DNA of 64,000 bases from Omphalotus guepiniiformis (lineage: Eukaryota > Basidiomycota > Agaricomycetes > Agaricales > Omphalotaceae): the NCBI GenBank assembly GCA_028554645.1, contig JAQOOI010000016.1, forward strand, positions 992,001 through 1,056,000. The letters are read 5' to 3'. The notes under the pieces were generated by a model. It was given only the letters and a program-made list of their open reading frames with translations, searched no databases and was not told the DNA's origin. This document shows positions 1-9,548 of this stretch, piece after piece. Numbering within the stretch: position 1 is the first letter of the stretch; every line of letters begins with the position of its first letter. The position numbers and the translations under genes were made by a program.

Positions 1-900
1 GTCGAGAGATTTTTATTCACAATGCACGGTGAGTATAAAGACCGCGTCCTAGTTCAATACCCCCTCAAAACATCAGCTAACAGAACCGGCAGTCAAGTTC
101 AACTCCGAGAACCCCACCGAACCTCTCCCTTCACCGGGAAAAAAAACTGAAAGCCAACCTTCTTTACCTGAGGGGGTTAATCATCAGGAGCAGACTAAAG
201 CCATTTAACAGGCTCTCAAGTATACCCAGCAAGCCATAAACAATCAGCTTGGTTTGTATCGCTCTTTTTTGTTTTTTGTTTAGTTCTGGATCGACATCAA
301 CCCACCTGTTGGCAGCGGTTGGTGTGGCGGAGGCGAATAGGCAAGAGGTCAAACGACAGCTGTGGGATGCAGATGAGAGTCTGCAAGACAGCGTGGCAGT
401 CTTGGAGTTAACCCAAGCGATGTTGAACAGTTCCATCGGTGAGCAGAAGGACAGTAGGTTCTTTCTGGGAACTCAGATGACCTCTCGCTAAATGCTTTGC
501 GCGAAACACTATTGCCACCAAGCACACCCCGTGGTCGGAGTTGTACAACTTCCTTATCAGCAACACCAGCTCAGGAACCTTCAACTCCAGCCCTGGTCAC
601 ATCGGATGCTGGTCGCACCAAAACTCCAGCCCCAGGTAAGCCTAAGCCCACGACCCCTCCCCTTCTGCTAAATGGGTAGCGCTCTCGTGGCTTGACTACT
701 CCTGGGACTCCAGGACATACCATAGTTGGCCGCCCCACAGATCCGAACAAAGACATCATGTCCGGAAGCAAATTCCCTCAATACATCGTGTTCGTCGGAT
801 TTAAGAAACAATACGGCCTTTTCAGATGTTGGTACGTAACCTTGAAGTACATTGGTTCTTATATAAGTTCCCATGTTCTCACTGTGTTAAAGGTGGCCAT
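1..900. other. unassigned stretch with degraded coding-like sequence
   Basis: I recognise no family here. On + there is a short coiled-coil-like frame around 300-490 and a Pro/Thr/Ser-rich frame around 500-690 that continues past a stop near 680. Neither has a clear start, splice pattern or domain. They could be remnants of a gag N-terminus or of an accessory gene; I cannot decide. Confidence 0.25.
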
Positions 901-984
901 ATAGAGAAATCCCAGGTGCAATCTCATTGATGGAGGGGTCTGGCAACTATCATGTTAAAGGGTTTCGGGATGTGAGCTGAGCTG

Positions 985-1311
985 AACGATATTATGGGGA
1001 ATGTGTGAATCGGGAAATCTTTGAGATGCTCCAAGAGGATGAGGTGGCCAACAAGCATTTCATAGTCTGCAGAGGTGTTAGTCTGGGCATGTATTCTACT
1101 TGGTAAGGCGGTCATCTTGCTTGCAGTCTACATAGGATCTAATTATAGTTTTGATGGCAGTGGAGAGCTTTTGAAGCATGGCCTCCAGTGGCAAGGTGGA
1201 GAGGTCACCCGGTTCATCAGTGATAAAGCAAAAGCAACAGCACTATTCAACCAGTGGAGAGCTGCTGGAGAAGTTTCTCGCTTTCCCTGTGTTATGCCAG
1301 ACGAACTGTGA
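985..1311 (+). pseudogene. viroplasmin / RNase H1 N-terminal-like gene fragment, two exons
   Basis: Two exons can be joined. Exon 1 (about 985-1102) ends in a motif of the type HFIVCRGVSLGMYST. A GT donor at 1103 and an AG acceptor at 1147-1148 give a 46-nt intron. Exon 2 (1149-1311) continues with a segment ending in FNQWRAAGEV and the stop. The pattern of a VV/IV-x-x-G-x-x-x-G-hydrophobic-Y/F strand followed by a residue cluster resembles the small viroplasmin fold used by RNase H1 N-termini and by many mushroom proteins of unknown role. That assignment is inference from the motif. The 5' end is missing and no start codon can be chosen. A second gene with a better version of the motif lies at 61171-62065 on the other strand. 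Confidence 0.4.
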
Positions 1312-1369
1312 AAGAACAATCTACACTCACTATTCGTACATCATATTATATGTGTCAAAAAAAAGCGAG

Positions 1370-1660
1370 ATAAATGTCAATTTAAACACGGTTTAAATCT
1401 TGCCTTTCGCCTATACAATGCCTGTTTAAAAGTTGGCAATGGAACACTTCCAGATCATATCAGCGGTTTAAATGTTTATTGTCTACTGTTAAACATATAA
1501 AAGAGTGGTGGAAGAGGAATTCAAACCACTGTTTAAACACATTCAAATGCAGTCTCTATTTGAACGCTTGTCAGTGCATATTTAAATGCGAGCTGTTTGA
1601 ACGTTTGTGAGTGCATATTTAAACGAGATCATTGTTTAAACACTGCTCACCCATATGCAT
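1370..1660. repeat. cluster of TTTAAA motifs in AT-rich DNA
   Basis: The core TTTAAA occurs about eight times in under 300 bases, several as GTTTAAAC or GTTTAAAT, and two with the longer shared context GTGCATATTTAAA. No open frame covers it. It could be a decayed short tandem array or a promoter-like AT region. Confidence 0.5.
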
Positions 1661-1689
1661 CTACCTTCATCCGAGTCTGAGCCTGACAG

Positions 1690-2045
1690 TTGCTGACATC
1701 TGCGGAGCATCAACAATATTCCAATCCACATTCATGTTTGGGCAGCGGGACTGAAGGTACTGTACCAAAGACTGACCAGCTGGTGGCCACCCACCTCCTG
1801 CCTCAATGAGTTTTGAGTGAGATTCCTGCGCCATCTAGTAGAATATAGCAGCCTTCTGCCATGCATATGCAGCATAGCCTGGTCTGGTGTTTGACTCGGC
1901 TAACTTTTCCCAGACTTCACACATCTTGCAACAACCTACGTCAAACCTTCGTAGCTCCTCCTCCAGAAGTTCAACCTCTTCAACCCAACCAAGTAAATCA
2001 GCTCTAGTGCGGAACCAAGGAACTTGATCCACTAGTAGTATATTC
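1690..2045 (-). pseudogene. C-terminal tail of a KDZ-type (Kyakuja-Dileera-Zisupton) transposase-like protein
   Basis: Reading on the minus strand, a frame starting near 2045 contains a segment of the form ADLLGWVEEVELLEEELRR, then a Tyr/Ala-rich piece (GYAAYAWQKAAIFY). After a TAG at 1835-1837 the same frame continues for about 45 more codons. The acidic helical segment followed by a YAxYxxxQA helix is what I know from the C-terminal end of mushroom KDZ transposases, which sit beside cysteine-cluster (CxC) domains. Catalytic residues are not present. The TAG sits where CAG (Gln) would fit, so it looks like a C-to-T nonsense change. Assignment rests on memory of the family, not on a search. 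Confidence 0.4.
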
Positions 2046-2570
2046 AGTGAGAGCCTACTGGCACTGATGACTATCGAGACTTACATTCAACATCTGCCCC
2101 TGCTTTGTCCTCTTCATTACTACTCTCATCGAAAAAGGTGTGCTATCACCCTGCTTCTCTTGACCCCTCTCCCAATGCAGCATCTTCAGCACTATTTCCA
2201 ATATACAAGTCCTCCTGAGTTTAATGCAGGAAAGTCGCTTGCTGGTGTACTGTCTGTGACACCGAGATTGATGAGACACTTACAAGCACGCTCATACTTT
2301 GAGACCCAGGCCTCCTTCTTGCTCGCGACCTCTCTGATGTACTTTGTTGATCGCATGTTCCGTGTTACGCCTCTGGAAATTCATCACTTGGTGCGCACAA
2401 GTACCTTGGTATGCTTCAGGTCTTGGATTGCATCGAAAGCCTGGCCCTTTCATAGAGTTGTCTTGACCACAGCAAGCTCTTCTGCACCATGTAGAGCACA
2501 AGAAGTTGAGGTCTGGAAGAAGGACAGCAGATACAAATCTTAGCAGTTCATTTTCCCGTTTTATTCTCAT
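2046..2570. other. unassigned region
   Basis: A 158-codon + frame (2067-2543) and opposing minus frames exist, but none shows a domain, a splice structure or a composition that I can defend as coding. Confidence 0.3.
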
Positions 2571-2574
2571 CACT

Positions 2575-2665
2575 GAACAACCCAAGAATGACAATCTGCC
2601 ACCAGTGATAGAAGGAGAAGAACCAGAGTTTGAAGTAGAAGAAGTAGTAGATTCAGGTGAAATTG
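2575..2665 (+). mobile_element. chromovirus integrase C-terminal scrap
   Basis: About 90 bases match, with few changes, the chromovirus pol segment at 11352-11440 just before its chromodomain (the stretch encoding PPPVIEGEEPEFEVEEVVDSG). It stops abruptly at about 2665 and is followed by gag sequence of the same family in the opposite orientation, so this is a rearranged fragment. Confidence 0.75.
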
Positions 2666-2704
2666 TTGGGTTTGTTGAGGAGTGATTTTTCTTGCGAGGT
2701 GTCG

Positions 2705-3400
2705 GTTACTTCAGACATTCTGATAGGGGTAGAAGGTCAGGTAGAATAGGAAGATGATGTAAGAGATTTGTATGAAGGTGTGACAGGTGATGGGATAGTG
2801 ATTTTTTTGAAGAGACTACTATGGGTTTACCTGTATCCCCAAAGGTCGTTTCTGTGGTGTCTCTCCGATCACCACTTCCTGCCGCCTGTTGCAGACTTTG
2901 TTCCCTTTTTGGTGTAAACGCCGGCCTGTTCTGGTTCTTACACCATTCCTGATGCCTTCTCCATAGCTGATCAATCTTGATCACTATGTCTTTCCACTAA
3001 TTGTACCCTTTGGGTCACTCATCTCTCGTGTATATGGCATCAATAGTCTTTTCATTAATACCCTTCTTGATGAGTTGCACCACATATGGATTATCCTTCT
3101 TATAGTCTGCCTCCATCAACAGTAGTTCCTGGAAATACTCCTCTGCTGTTCCTGCTCCTTGCTTCAACAACTTCACTTTCTCCTGTGTTGTTCTCTGCAG
3201 ACCAGAATCTAGGAACACCTTGTTCAAGACTTGCTTGAAATGCACCCAGTCCTTCTGCCACTTCTCCTTGTCTTGATCAAAATGGGTGTTATAGTAGTTG
3301 TTTACCCATCTGTCCACAAGTTTTCCATTCATGAAAAAAAATTGCAACATCAATCCTTTCATCATCTGTCGTGATACCATTCTTCTTATCACAGATATAG
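2705..3400 (-). pseudogene. chromovirus gag relic (same family as 7195-7809)
   Basis: Two minus-strand frames (3392-3015 and 2984-2706) match the gag of the chromovirus at 7195-7809: the shared landmarks are KVFLDSGLQR, KLLKQGAGTAEEYFQEL, INEKTIDxIYTRDE and RPAFTPKREQS. This copy also keeps more N-terminal capsid sequence than the other one (a WVNNYY..F..DWxxFKQ segment near 3200-3330). The frame is broken at about 2985-3015. The zinc knuckle is lost, because sequence after the match to GKPM diverges. It gives the missing upstream part of the family's capsid domain. Confidence 0.75.
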
Positions 3401-3549
3401 GTGAACAATCTCCGTCAACTGCTAATGTGGCAACTGCTAAGTCCAGATTCTTAGGTAATCATACGTGATGTCAGCAGTAATATGTTATTTCATGATATGA
3501 CATTATTAGGCTTATTGGCTTTTGGGCCGTGTCTGGAACTGATGGTAAA

Positions 3550-3605
3550 CCCGATTTGGCTTAAGCCTTAAACCCGATTTAGTTTAAAGCTTAAGCCAAA
3601 TCGGG
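3550..3605. repeat. 17-bp perfect inverted repeat (hairpin)
   Basis: Arms at 3550-3566 (CCCGATTTGGCTTAAGC) and 3589-3605 are exact reverse complements, separated by 22 bases that repeat part of the arm (AACCCGATTTAG). No gene overlaps. It may be the core of a foldback or MITE-type element whose ends I could not define. Confidence 0.85.
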
Positions 3606-4230
3606 CACATAAACCAAATGTGGAACTATGACACATAGGTATTATGTGAGCCCAGATGCTCCTGCTTTGACTGTAAAAACACAATGTGACCGGAAATTCA
3701 TGTCTACCAGCACTTTGAGAGGGAGGAAAATACCTTTACATTATCCAAGAAGCCAAATATGACTGCTTAATGTTTAGAAGGTTTAATTAAAACACATTGG
3801 ACCAATAGTAGACATACTACTTAATGAGTAGAACACCATGATATGCATGCACCAGAGAATAAATAGCTTCTAGTGTGATACAGTACATCAAACAGAATCA
3901 AACTAGCTTAAGGAAGTCTCAAATGAACATCACAGTTGAAAGTTCCAGTACATTTGTATTTCATACTTACTTCAGACTGCAATTTAGAAAACTTTGGTTA
4001 TAGACTCAGACTCCTGTTGGAATCTCTTTCTACGGCTGGTATACATTACTTCCACCAGATCAACAACCAGTCACATATCCCAGTTTGAGAACACAGTCAA
4101 TCTCCTCAGAAATTTGTGTTTCTTTAAAATGTCCTGAAATACATTCAGAAAAATTCAAATTAGTTCACCAAGGCCACAAGCTGTGTATATAGATATTATT
4201 GAATGCTGCTACATGTAACTTCCATATAAC
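3606..4230. other. no feature recognised
   Basis: AT-rich sequence without a convincing frame, repeat match or RNA signal. Confidence 0.4.
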
Positions 4231-4237
4231 AGTGCAA

Positions 4238-4338
4238 AAAAATGAGATGCACAGAGGAATTGAACCCCTCACCGGTAGGAGGAAAAATTACATAATAAAA
4301 GTAACGCACTAGACACATAGACTAAAGCAGCACATATG
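4238..4338 (-). repeat. tRNA-derived scar with Pol III B box and T-run
   Basis: On the minus strand there is a T-arm-like segment, GAGGGGTTCAATTCCTCTG, which holds a good B box (GGTTCAATTCC). It is followed within about 10 nt by a run of seven T, the usual Pol III stop. The upstream 5' half pairs poorly and the A box is weak, so I do not call a functional tRNA. A decayed tRNA gene or SINE head fits best. Confidence 0.4.
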
Positions 4339-4339
4339 C

Positions 4340-4975
4340 GAGTAGTGTACCAAGACACTATAAAGTAATTTTGAATTCTCCAGACTGGTTCCAGACATCA
4401 CACCAAAGCCTGCTTATTCAAGTATCCTCAGCACTTGTCGGCAAGCAGTACTTTCTGTGACCCTCGAGTATGCTGAGTAGCAAGCCATCCATTTAAAAAT
4501 GTAACAAATATTGAAGGTCAAGAATAGAGTGTCACTATTCTCTTATCAGCCCTGAAGAATGCCCAATTTCATCCCCAAGACCATTGGACTTTCCCGAGAG
4601 GACTGAAACCCACGGTCAACAATATTTATGGTGTGGCATCACCAAGAGCTGGCTAAAGGTTCCAAAATGAAGCAGTGATAGTCTTGAAGGGCCCTGTAAA
4701 CTATCAATTGGATGATCCAAAGCACCAGCAACATCTGAATTAACACCACTAAGTGGAAAAATAACCTTTATCAACTCGGTAGGTAAACCATCAGTGAAAA
4801 TCATAGAAGTTGTGGACGGCAAGTCAACAGGAGGGACCATTGGTGTAACAGCGACACTAGTAGCCCTGGAAGATGGAAGAAACAATAGAAGAGAAGATGA
4901 GGAAGGAGCCTCAACAAGACAAACTATCCCAATACTGAAGCAGGTCATTGGTAAGCAATAGAACATCCGTCAACA
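4340..4975. other. unassigned region
   Basis: A 116-codon minus frame (4616-4966) is open but shows no recognisable domain or splice pattern. No repeat match inside the window was seen. Confidence 0.3.
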
Positions 4976-5277
4976 AATATCCGTGTACGTAGGTTGTAAG
5001 TATCTGTATCAAGTATGTCCATTATTACTTGTTATAGATCTATTTTATGAGGCAAACCTCAAAAATGTGTTTTAATTCCATTATTTTTATTGTGGACAAT
5101 ATTCAGCCCCTTTATTTCATTCTTACGGATTTCCTTGACATTTCTCGGGCATCCGGTTTCCATAGAATTAATCACCTGATAGAAATTATACCCCTCAAAG
5201 TATCGCATTGTTTCGTCAAAGGAACTCCTTCAATTCAGTAGTATTCCAAGAAATTTTACTGATCGAGTTTTTACTTC
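4976..5277 (+). repeat. R1 repeat, segment B
   Basis: About 300 bases match 56983-57277 in the same orientation with scattered substitutions (shared landmarks: GATCTATTTTATGAGGC, CAGCCCCTTTATTTCATT, TTTTACTGATCGAGTTTT). In the intact copy at 56407-57785, segment B is directly joined to segment A. Here it is separated from A, and A is flipped. Confidence 0.85.
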
Positions 5278-5436
5278 ACTATGTGGCGGTTTGTGTTTTG
5301 GCTGACATGAGGATTATTGTTGGCAGCGACTTCAATCATTGGATCCACCCTTAGATTTCAAAGCAGACCTGTTTGTTGATTCTCAAATCAGTCTTGCCTA
5401 TGGTCTAATCCTGGCATTCACCAAATTGTTTAGGTA

Positions 5437-5972
5437 TATATATAAAACAGGACTGTTTAGCTATAATTTCCGTTTTTATTATTTTTGGTCTGGCAGTATG
5501 TATAAAAGGGACAGTAACTTGGAGAGAGAAAATCTAGGAGAGTACCATAGAGTCACAGGGTCACTGGGGATTGTCTTTACTAACGTGAATTGTGCCTGTG
5601 AAGGGAAATCCTACCAAAAACATAAAGTTGCCCTGGTCTGTTTATAGTCTGGTGTTTATTGTGATATTGTATAAAGATCATTGTTGGTTGAATTGAACTG
5701 GTTGTGTTATTGGAATTGGTTGTTTGATCTTGTGGTCAATTGATTGTGATTGTGCAGTGAACACCTGTCTTGTTCAAAACCGTCTTGTGCTACTTTTTTT
5801 GCCATAGTGCATTTTAAAAGCTTAACTATAAAGTTCTTGTGATAAAGATATAAAGTTCTAATAAAGAAGCCATAAGTTTGGTCATGCGGAACCTTCGACA
5901 ATGCCCCCTCAGACTCGCACCTTTCGAGTGACTTGGTTGTTTTGGTTGTTTTTGGGTTTTTGTTCATTAGCC
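5437..5972 (-). repeat. R1 repeat, segment A (inverted relative to the copy at 56443-56985)
   Basis: About 535 bases are the reverse complement of 56443-56985 with few changes. Near 5500 it contains a TATAAAAG box reading rightwards, followed by GA-rich sequence, so A could carry a promoter. Together with 4976-5277 this is a rearranged R1 copy: B is in the same orientation as in the intact copy, A is inverted. Confidence 0.85.
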
Positions 5973-6056
5973 AACCTTCTACAGCTTCACACTGAGTTTG
6001 ACAGTCTGGTTTGACAGTCTAATCAAGCACGTAAGTCTGCCAAGTAGCGTAGTTTC

Positions 6057-6346
6057 TTGATCCACACCGAGCAGCAGCGTCTTCATAATGCTTGCATTGA
6101 CACTTGTAGTGTCCTTTGTTCTCTCTCAAACCTGACGCAGACTTCATCGCAGACAAGACTCAGATGGAATTGTTGGCTGCCACTCTCGGTTGGAAGGTTG
6201 ATGATTTTCATCTTTGCAGCACCATCGACGTTAACAACCAAGGAGAACCGATTGCAGTAGATCAAGTGTACCTTGATAAAGCCAAAGCAACCGCTAATCA
6301 AAGTGCAGGTGTTGGGGATTTTGAGGAGGTAAGTCCAGAAGCTTAG
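6057..6346 (+). pseudogene. fragment related to the antisense accessory gene of the large retroelement
   Basis: A + frame carries DKTQMELLAATLGWKVDDF followed by NNQGEPIAVD. This parallels the segment SDEQLKLLATALGWDINLV..NEAGCFIMVD in the gene at 43686-45868: same spacing of the LLA-x-x-LGW core and of the following D/N-rich strand. Only one exon-sized piece remains, ending at 6346, and it abuts the R1 relic on its left. This suggests that the accessory gene family occurs elsewhere in the genome, either free or in other element copies. Confidence 0.5.
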
Positions 6347-6835
6347 GCACTGGACTTTCTCCCATTATTCATTATTCTGTGTCCCAGTGTCTTCTTTTGA
6401 ATTACTTTCTTTATGCTTATCTCGATGGTCTCGTTTCTTTGTAGGTCATTCTGCATCACATCAAACATTTAGTTTTCACATTGTCATTACCTTATCGTTG
6501 CTTGTACCTAAGTTTAAGTTCTACTCATTGCTTGTAGACACTTAGTGTACAGAAATATCATTGTCATTGTGCTTTCTTTTTTTGAAACTGAGTGAATTTA
6601 AATCTTTATACTCTAAGAAATCAAAGTCACAGCTGACTTTCTGAAGTCCGGCTAAAATTCAAAATCAAAGATTGACACTCAGCACTTAAATTCCATATTA
6701 AGAAATGACCACAACATTCAATATTACTTTTTTTTTAACTTCATTTTTCTTTCTATTCTTTATGTTTCTTTTAATTTGAAGGACAAATATACACCGGATA
6801 ACTAATATATTAATAAAATCTCCAAAAATTGTCAC
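6347..6835. other. AT-rich region, nothing recognised
   Basis: T-rich runs and no supportable frame. Confidence 0.4.
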
Positions 6836-6837
6836 CC

Positions 6838-7175
6838 TCTCCCCTTTTTGGTTGAGAAAACCTTGCTTCCCTTTCATTCAATGTAATTGAACCAAAGTAG
6901 TTAAAGTACTTCTTCTTAGGATCTTCTGGGTCAGTTTGGTATATATAATATCCAACTGCCATCCAAGAGGTGTCCACAGCAAGTGTAATCCCATTTTCTG
7001 ACATATAGTCTATAGGTCTCAAACAAGGTGCAACTCTGATAGCTTCTTTTAGAGCTACTATAGAATCCCATTGTTCAGCCCTCATCCCAAATGGAACATT
7101 TCTGATCAAATATTGCAAAGGTGCAGCAATTTTAGCATAGTCCTTTATAAATTGTCTAAGTTGGCCAGCAGTACC
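6838..7175 (-). pseudogene. gypsy RT/RNase H scrap, same lineage as the 41-61 kb element
   Basis: The minus-strand frame reads GTAGQLRQFIKDYAK, then VAPCLRPIDY, DTSWMAVG and ITLNEREARFSQPKR. The pol of the large element has the same blocks (GTAGQMRMFIKDYAKKAKP, NAPALCPI, DTSWMAVGFQLYQ, ITLNEREARFSQPKR). It covers the RT thumb and the first RNase H strands only. It ends abruptly at 7175, where the chromovirus begins on the other strand. Confidence 0.85.
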
Positions 7176-7194
7176 CTAGAAAGCTCAGCAAGCC

Positions 7195-7809
7195 TTGAAC
7201 AAGGTGTTTCTAGACTCTGGTCTGCAAAGAATGGCACAGGAGGAAGTGGAGCTGTTAAAGCAAGGAGCAGGAACAGCGGAGGAGTATTTCCAGGAGCTGG
7301 AGATACTGTTGACGGAGGCGGATTATAAGAAGGATGATCCACATGTGGTGCGGCTCATTGAGAAGGGCATTAATGAGAAGACTATTGATGTCATATACAC
7401 AAGGGACGAATTACCCAAGGTATACGATGAATGGAAGGACATAGTAATCAAGAGTGATCAGCTATGGAGAAGGCGTCAGGAATGGCGCAAGAACCAGAAC
7501 AGGCCGGCATTTACGCCAAGAAGGGAACAAAGTCCGCAGCAAGCGGCAGGAAGTGGTGATCAGAGAGACGCCACAGGAACGACCTTTGGGAGTACAGGTA
7601 AACCCATGGACATTGACGCGGCCCGAAGGAATGGGCAGTGTTTCAATTGTGGACAGAAGGGGCATTTCTCGCGAGATTGTCCAGCAAAGCGGGGTCAGAG
7701 AGTTAGACAGCTGAACATGCAGGAGGAAGAGAAGAAAGAAGAACAGCCACTGAGCTGGTTCTTGAACTGGTTAAAATCGGATACGGATTTTGTCAGAGCT
7801 CAGAAGTGA
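7195..7809 (+). CDS. gag: chromovirus Gag (C-terminal part: capsid end and zinc knuckle)
   Basis: This frame starts at the truncation point, not at a native start. It holds the end of the capsid domain (ELLKQGAGTAEEYFQEL), a basic Gln-rich linker, and a CX2CX4HX4C zinc knuckle (CFNCGQKGHFSRDC, about residues 148-161) that binds genomic RNA during packaging. The C-terminus is acidic. The stop at 7807-7809 overlaps the next frame (which starts at 7806), the kind of overlap seen in gag-pol junctions. The homologous minus-strand relic at 2705-3400 shows what preceded it. Confidence 0.85.
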   Translation: MNKVFLDSGLQRMAQEEVELLKQGAGTAEEYFQELEILLTEADYKKDDPHVVRLIEKGINEKTIDVIYTRDELPKVYDEWKDIVIKSDQLWRRRQEWRKNQNRPAFTPRREQSPQQAAGSGDQRDATGTTFGSTGKPMDIDAARRNGQCFNCGQKGHFSRDCPAKRGQRVRQLNMQEEEKKEEQPLSWFLNWLKSDTDFVRAQK

Positions 7810-8549
7810 ATACAGGTCCTTCTGAGTTAGAATCGGAACAGTCTAGTGTAGATCACAAGGACAGCAATTTTCACTTTGTATTTAATCATCCTGAGAATAA
7901 ATTTGCATCAGTATCTACAAAGTCTGATTCAAAACCTGTGAGAGAACGTTATCTGCCGAATTCACCAGAATGGATAGCGCAGAGAGTAAGGGAGGATGAG
8001 TCAGAACAAGCAGTGGGAATTCTGAGAGCATGGATGCCAACCTGTCGGGCCAGGGAAGCATCAGAAGAACCAGTTGCCCAGATCCGGTCATTGGACATTA
8101 GCGAAGCCGTCACAGCCGTAAAGTCGCTTAAGAAAAACTTACAGTTTGTAAAAGGTACTAAAGGAAGAGATCTCAAGCTGTCTGTTACAATTGAAGACAT
8201 TGAAAGTGGCAAGCAGATAGAGACATCAGCATTACTTGACAGTGGAGCAACGGGTTCTTGCGTCAATAAAGAATTCGTAGAGCGACATGGCTTAACTGTT
8301 AAGAAATTACCAGTAAAGATGCCGGTATACAATGCTGATGGTACCTTAAACGAGGACGGTTCAATTGAAGGATTCATACAAGTCAGATTGGTAATGGGAG
8401 ATCATGTGGAACGCATTGAACTTGCTGTTACAAATTTAGGCAAAACAGACATATTCCTGGGACTCGATTGGCTAAGATGTCATGACCTCAATATAGATTG
8501 GAACGACTCAACCATAAAGTTTGATCGATGTCCTAAGAAGTGTGGTTAG
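7806..8549 (+). CDS. pro: chromovirus protease (aspartic, retropepsin-like)
   Basis: The active-site motif LLDSGATGSCV lies at about residues 143-153 of 247, followed by the flap and a second strand ending in FLGLDWL, as in gypsy proteases. It would cleave the Gag-Pol polyprotein. It ends at a TAG (8547-8549) after KKCG. The frame stays open on the other side (IPYYLKPE and onward), so in an intact copy this would run straight into RT. TAG is one transition away from CAG. Confidence 0.85.
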   Translation: MNTGPSELESEQSSVDHKDSNFHFVFNHPENKFASVSTKSDSKPVRERYLPNSPEWIAQRVREDESEQAVGILRAWMPTCRAREASEEPVAQIRSLDISEAVTAVKSLKKNLQFVKGTKGRDLKLSVTIEDIESGKQIETSALLDSGATGSCVNKEFVERHGLTVKKLPVKMPVYNADGTLNEDGSIEGFIQVRLVMGDHVERIELAVTNLGKTDIFLGLDWLRCHDLNIDWNDSTIKFDRCPKKCG

Positions 8550-8612
8550 ATACCGTATTACCTAAAACCTGAATGCGACGCTGAAGTCCAGGAACTAGAA
8601 GAAGGGGATCGG

Positions 8613-9527
8613 TTGTTTTACCTAAATTGGGATGGATATCTTTGGAGTATGGACTTTGGAAAAGGCAAAAAGACTGAGTCAAAAGCAGACAAGTACGTCA
8701 ATGAGTACAAGGATGTTTTTGATGAAGCCGATTTCCAAAATTTACCCGAACGAAGACCCTGGGACCATGCAATTGAACTAAAACCAGACTTTACACCAGT
8801 AGATTGCAAGGTCTATCCATTAAATCCTTCGGAACAGAAAGTTTTAGATGAGTTCATCAAGGGAGATCTGAAATCTGGACAAATTAGACCATCAAAATCG
8901 CCGATGGCCTCACCATTCTTCTTTGTCGCAAAGAAAGATGGGAAACTTCGACCTGTTCAGGATTATCGGAAGTTGAATGAAGCAACGATAAAGAACAAAT
9001 ACCCATTGCTGCTCATTCAAGAACTCATTGATAAGCTGAAGGATTTGAAAGTATTTTCAAAAATGGATGTTCGATGGGGATACAATAATATCCGGATCAA
9101 AGAGGGTGATGAGTGGAAGGCGGCATTTAGGACTAGTTGGGGGCTCTTTAAACCAACGGTTATGTTCTTTGGTCTTACAAATTCTCCGGCGACCTTCCAG
9201 GTGTTCATGAATCATATCTTAAGGGATTTGATCAATGAAGGTCATGTCATGGTATACTTAGACGATATTTTGGTTTTCACAAATACAATCGAAGAGCACG
9301 AGTCAATTGTAAAACAGGTGTTAGATATATTACGACAACACAAGTTGTATTCTAGACCTGAAAAGTGCGAATTCAAGACCAGTAATGTCGAGTACCTTGG
9401 AGTATTTGTAGGAAATGAACAAGTGCGGATGGATTCAAAGAAAGTCAAAGCCGTAAAAGAATGGAAAATACCAGGAAACAAGAAGGAAGTACAGTCCTTC
9501 TTGGGTTTCTGTAACTTCTACCGATGA
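8613..9527 (+). CDS. pol: chromovirus reverse transcriptase
   Basis: All landmarks of a gypsy RT are visible: the entry motif KSPMASPFFFVAKKDGKLR, DYRKLNEATIKNKYPLLL, the first catalytic Asp in FSKMDVRWGYN, FGLTNSPATFQ, and the catalytic YLDD at about residue 214-217 (9254-9265). It ends in FLGFCNFYR followed by TGA at 9525-9527. Sister elements have Arg there (CGA), and the frame continues open afterwards. The start shown is simply the first Met of the open stretch; the real N-terminus is upstream and continuous with protease. Confidence 0.9.
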   Translation: MFYLNWDGYLWSMDFGKGKKTESKADKYVNEYKDVFDEADFQNLPERRPWDHAIELKPDFTPVDCKVYPLNPSEQKVLDEFIKGDLKSGQIRPSKSPMASPFFFVAKKDGKLRPVQDYRKLNEATIKNKYPLLLIQELIDKLKDLKVFSKMDVRWGYNNIRIKEGDEWKAAFRTSWGLFKPTVMFFGLTNSPATFQVFMNHILRDLINEGHVMVYLDDILVFTNTIEEHESIVKQVLDILRQHKLYSRPEKCEFKTSNVEYLGVFVGNEQVRMDSKKVKAVKEWKIPGNKKEVQSFLGFCNFYR

Positions 9528-9548
9528 TTTATCTGAGGATTCAGCCAA

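Noticed and set aside
2067..2543. 158-codon + strand frame as a gene
   Set aside because: Composition is irregular (Leu/His/Tyr runs), there is no domain, and no splice or homology support within the window.
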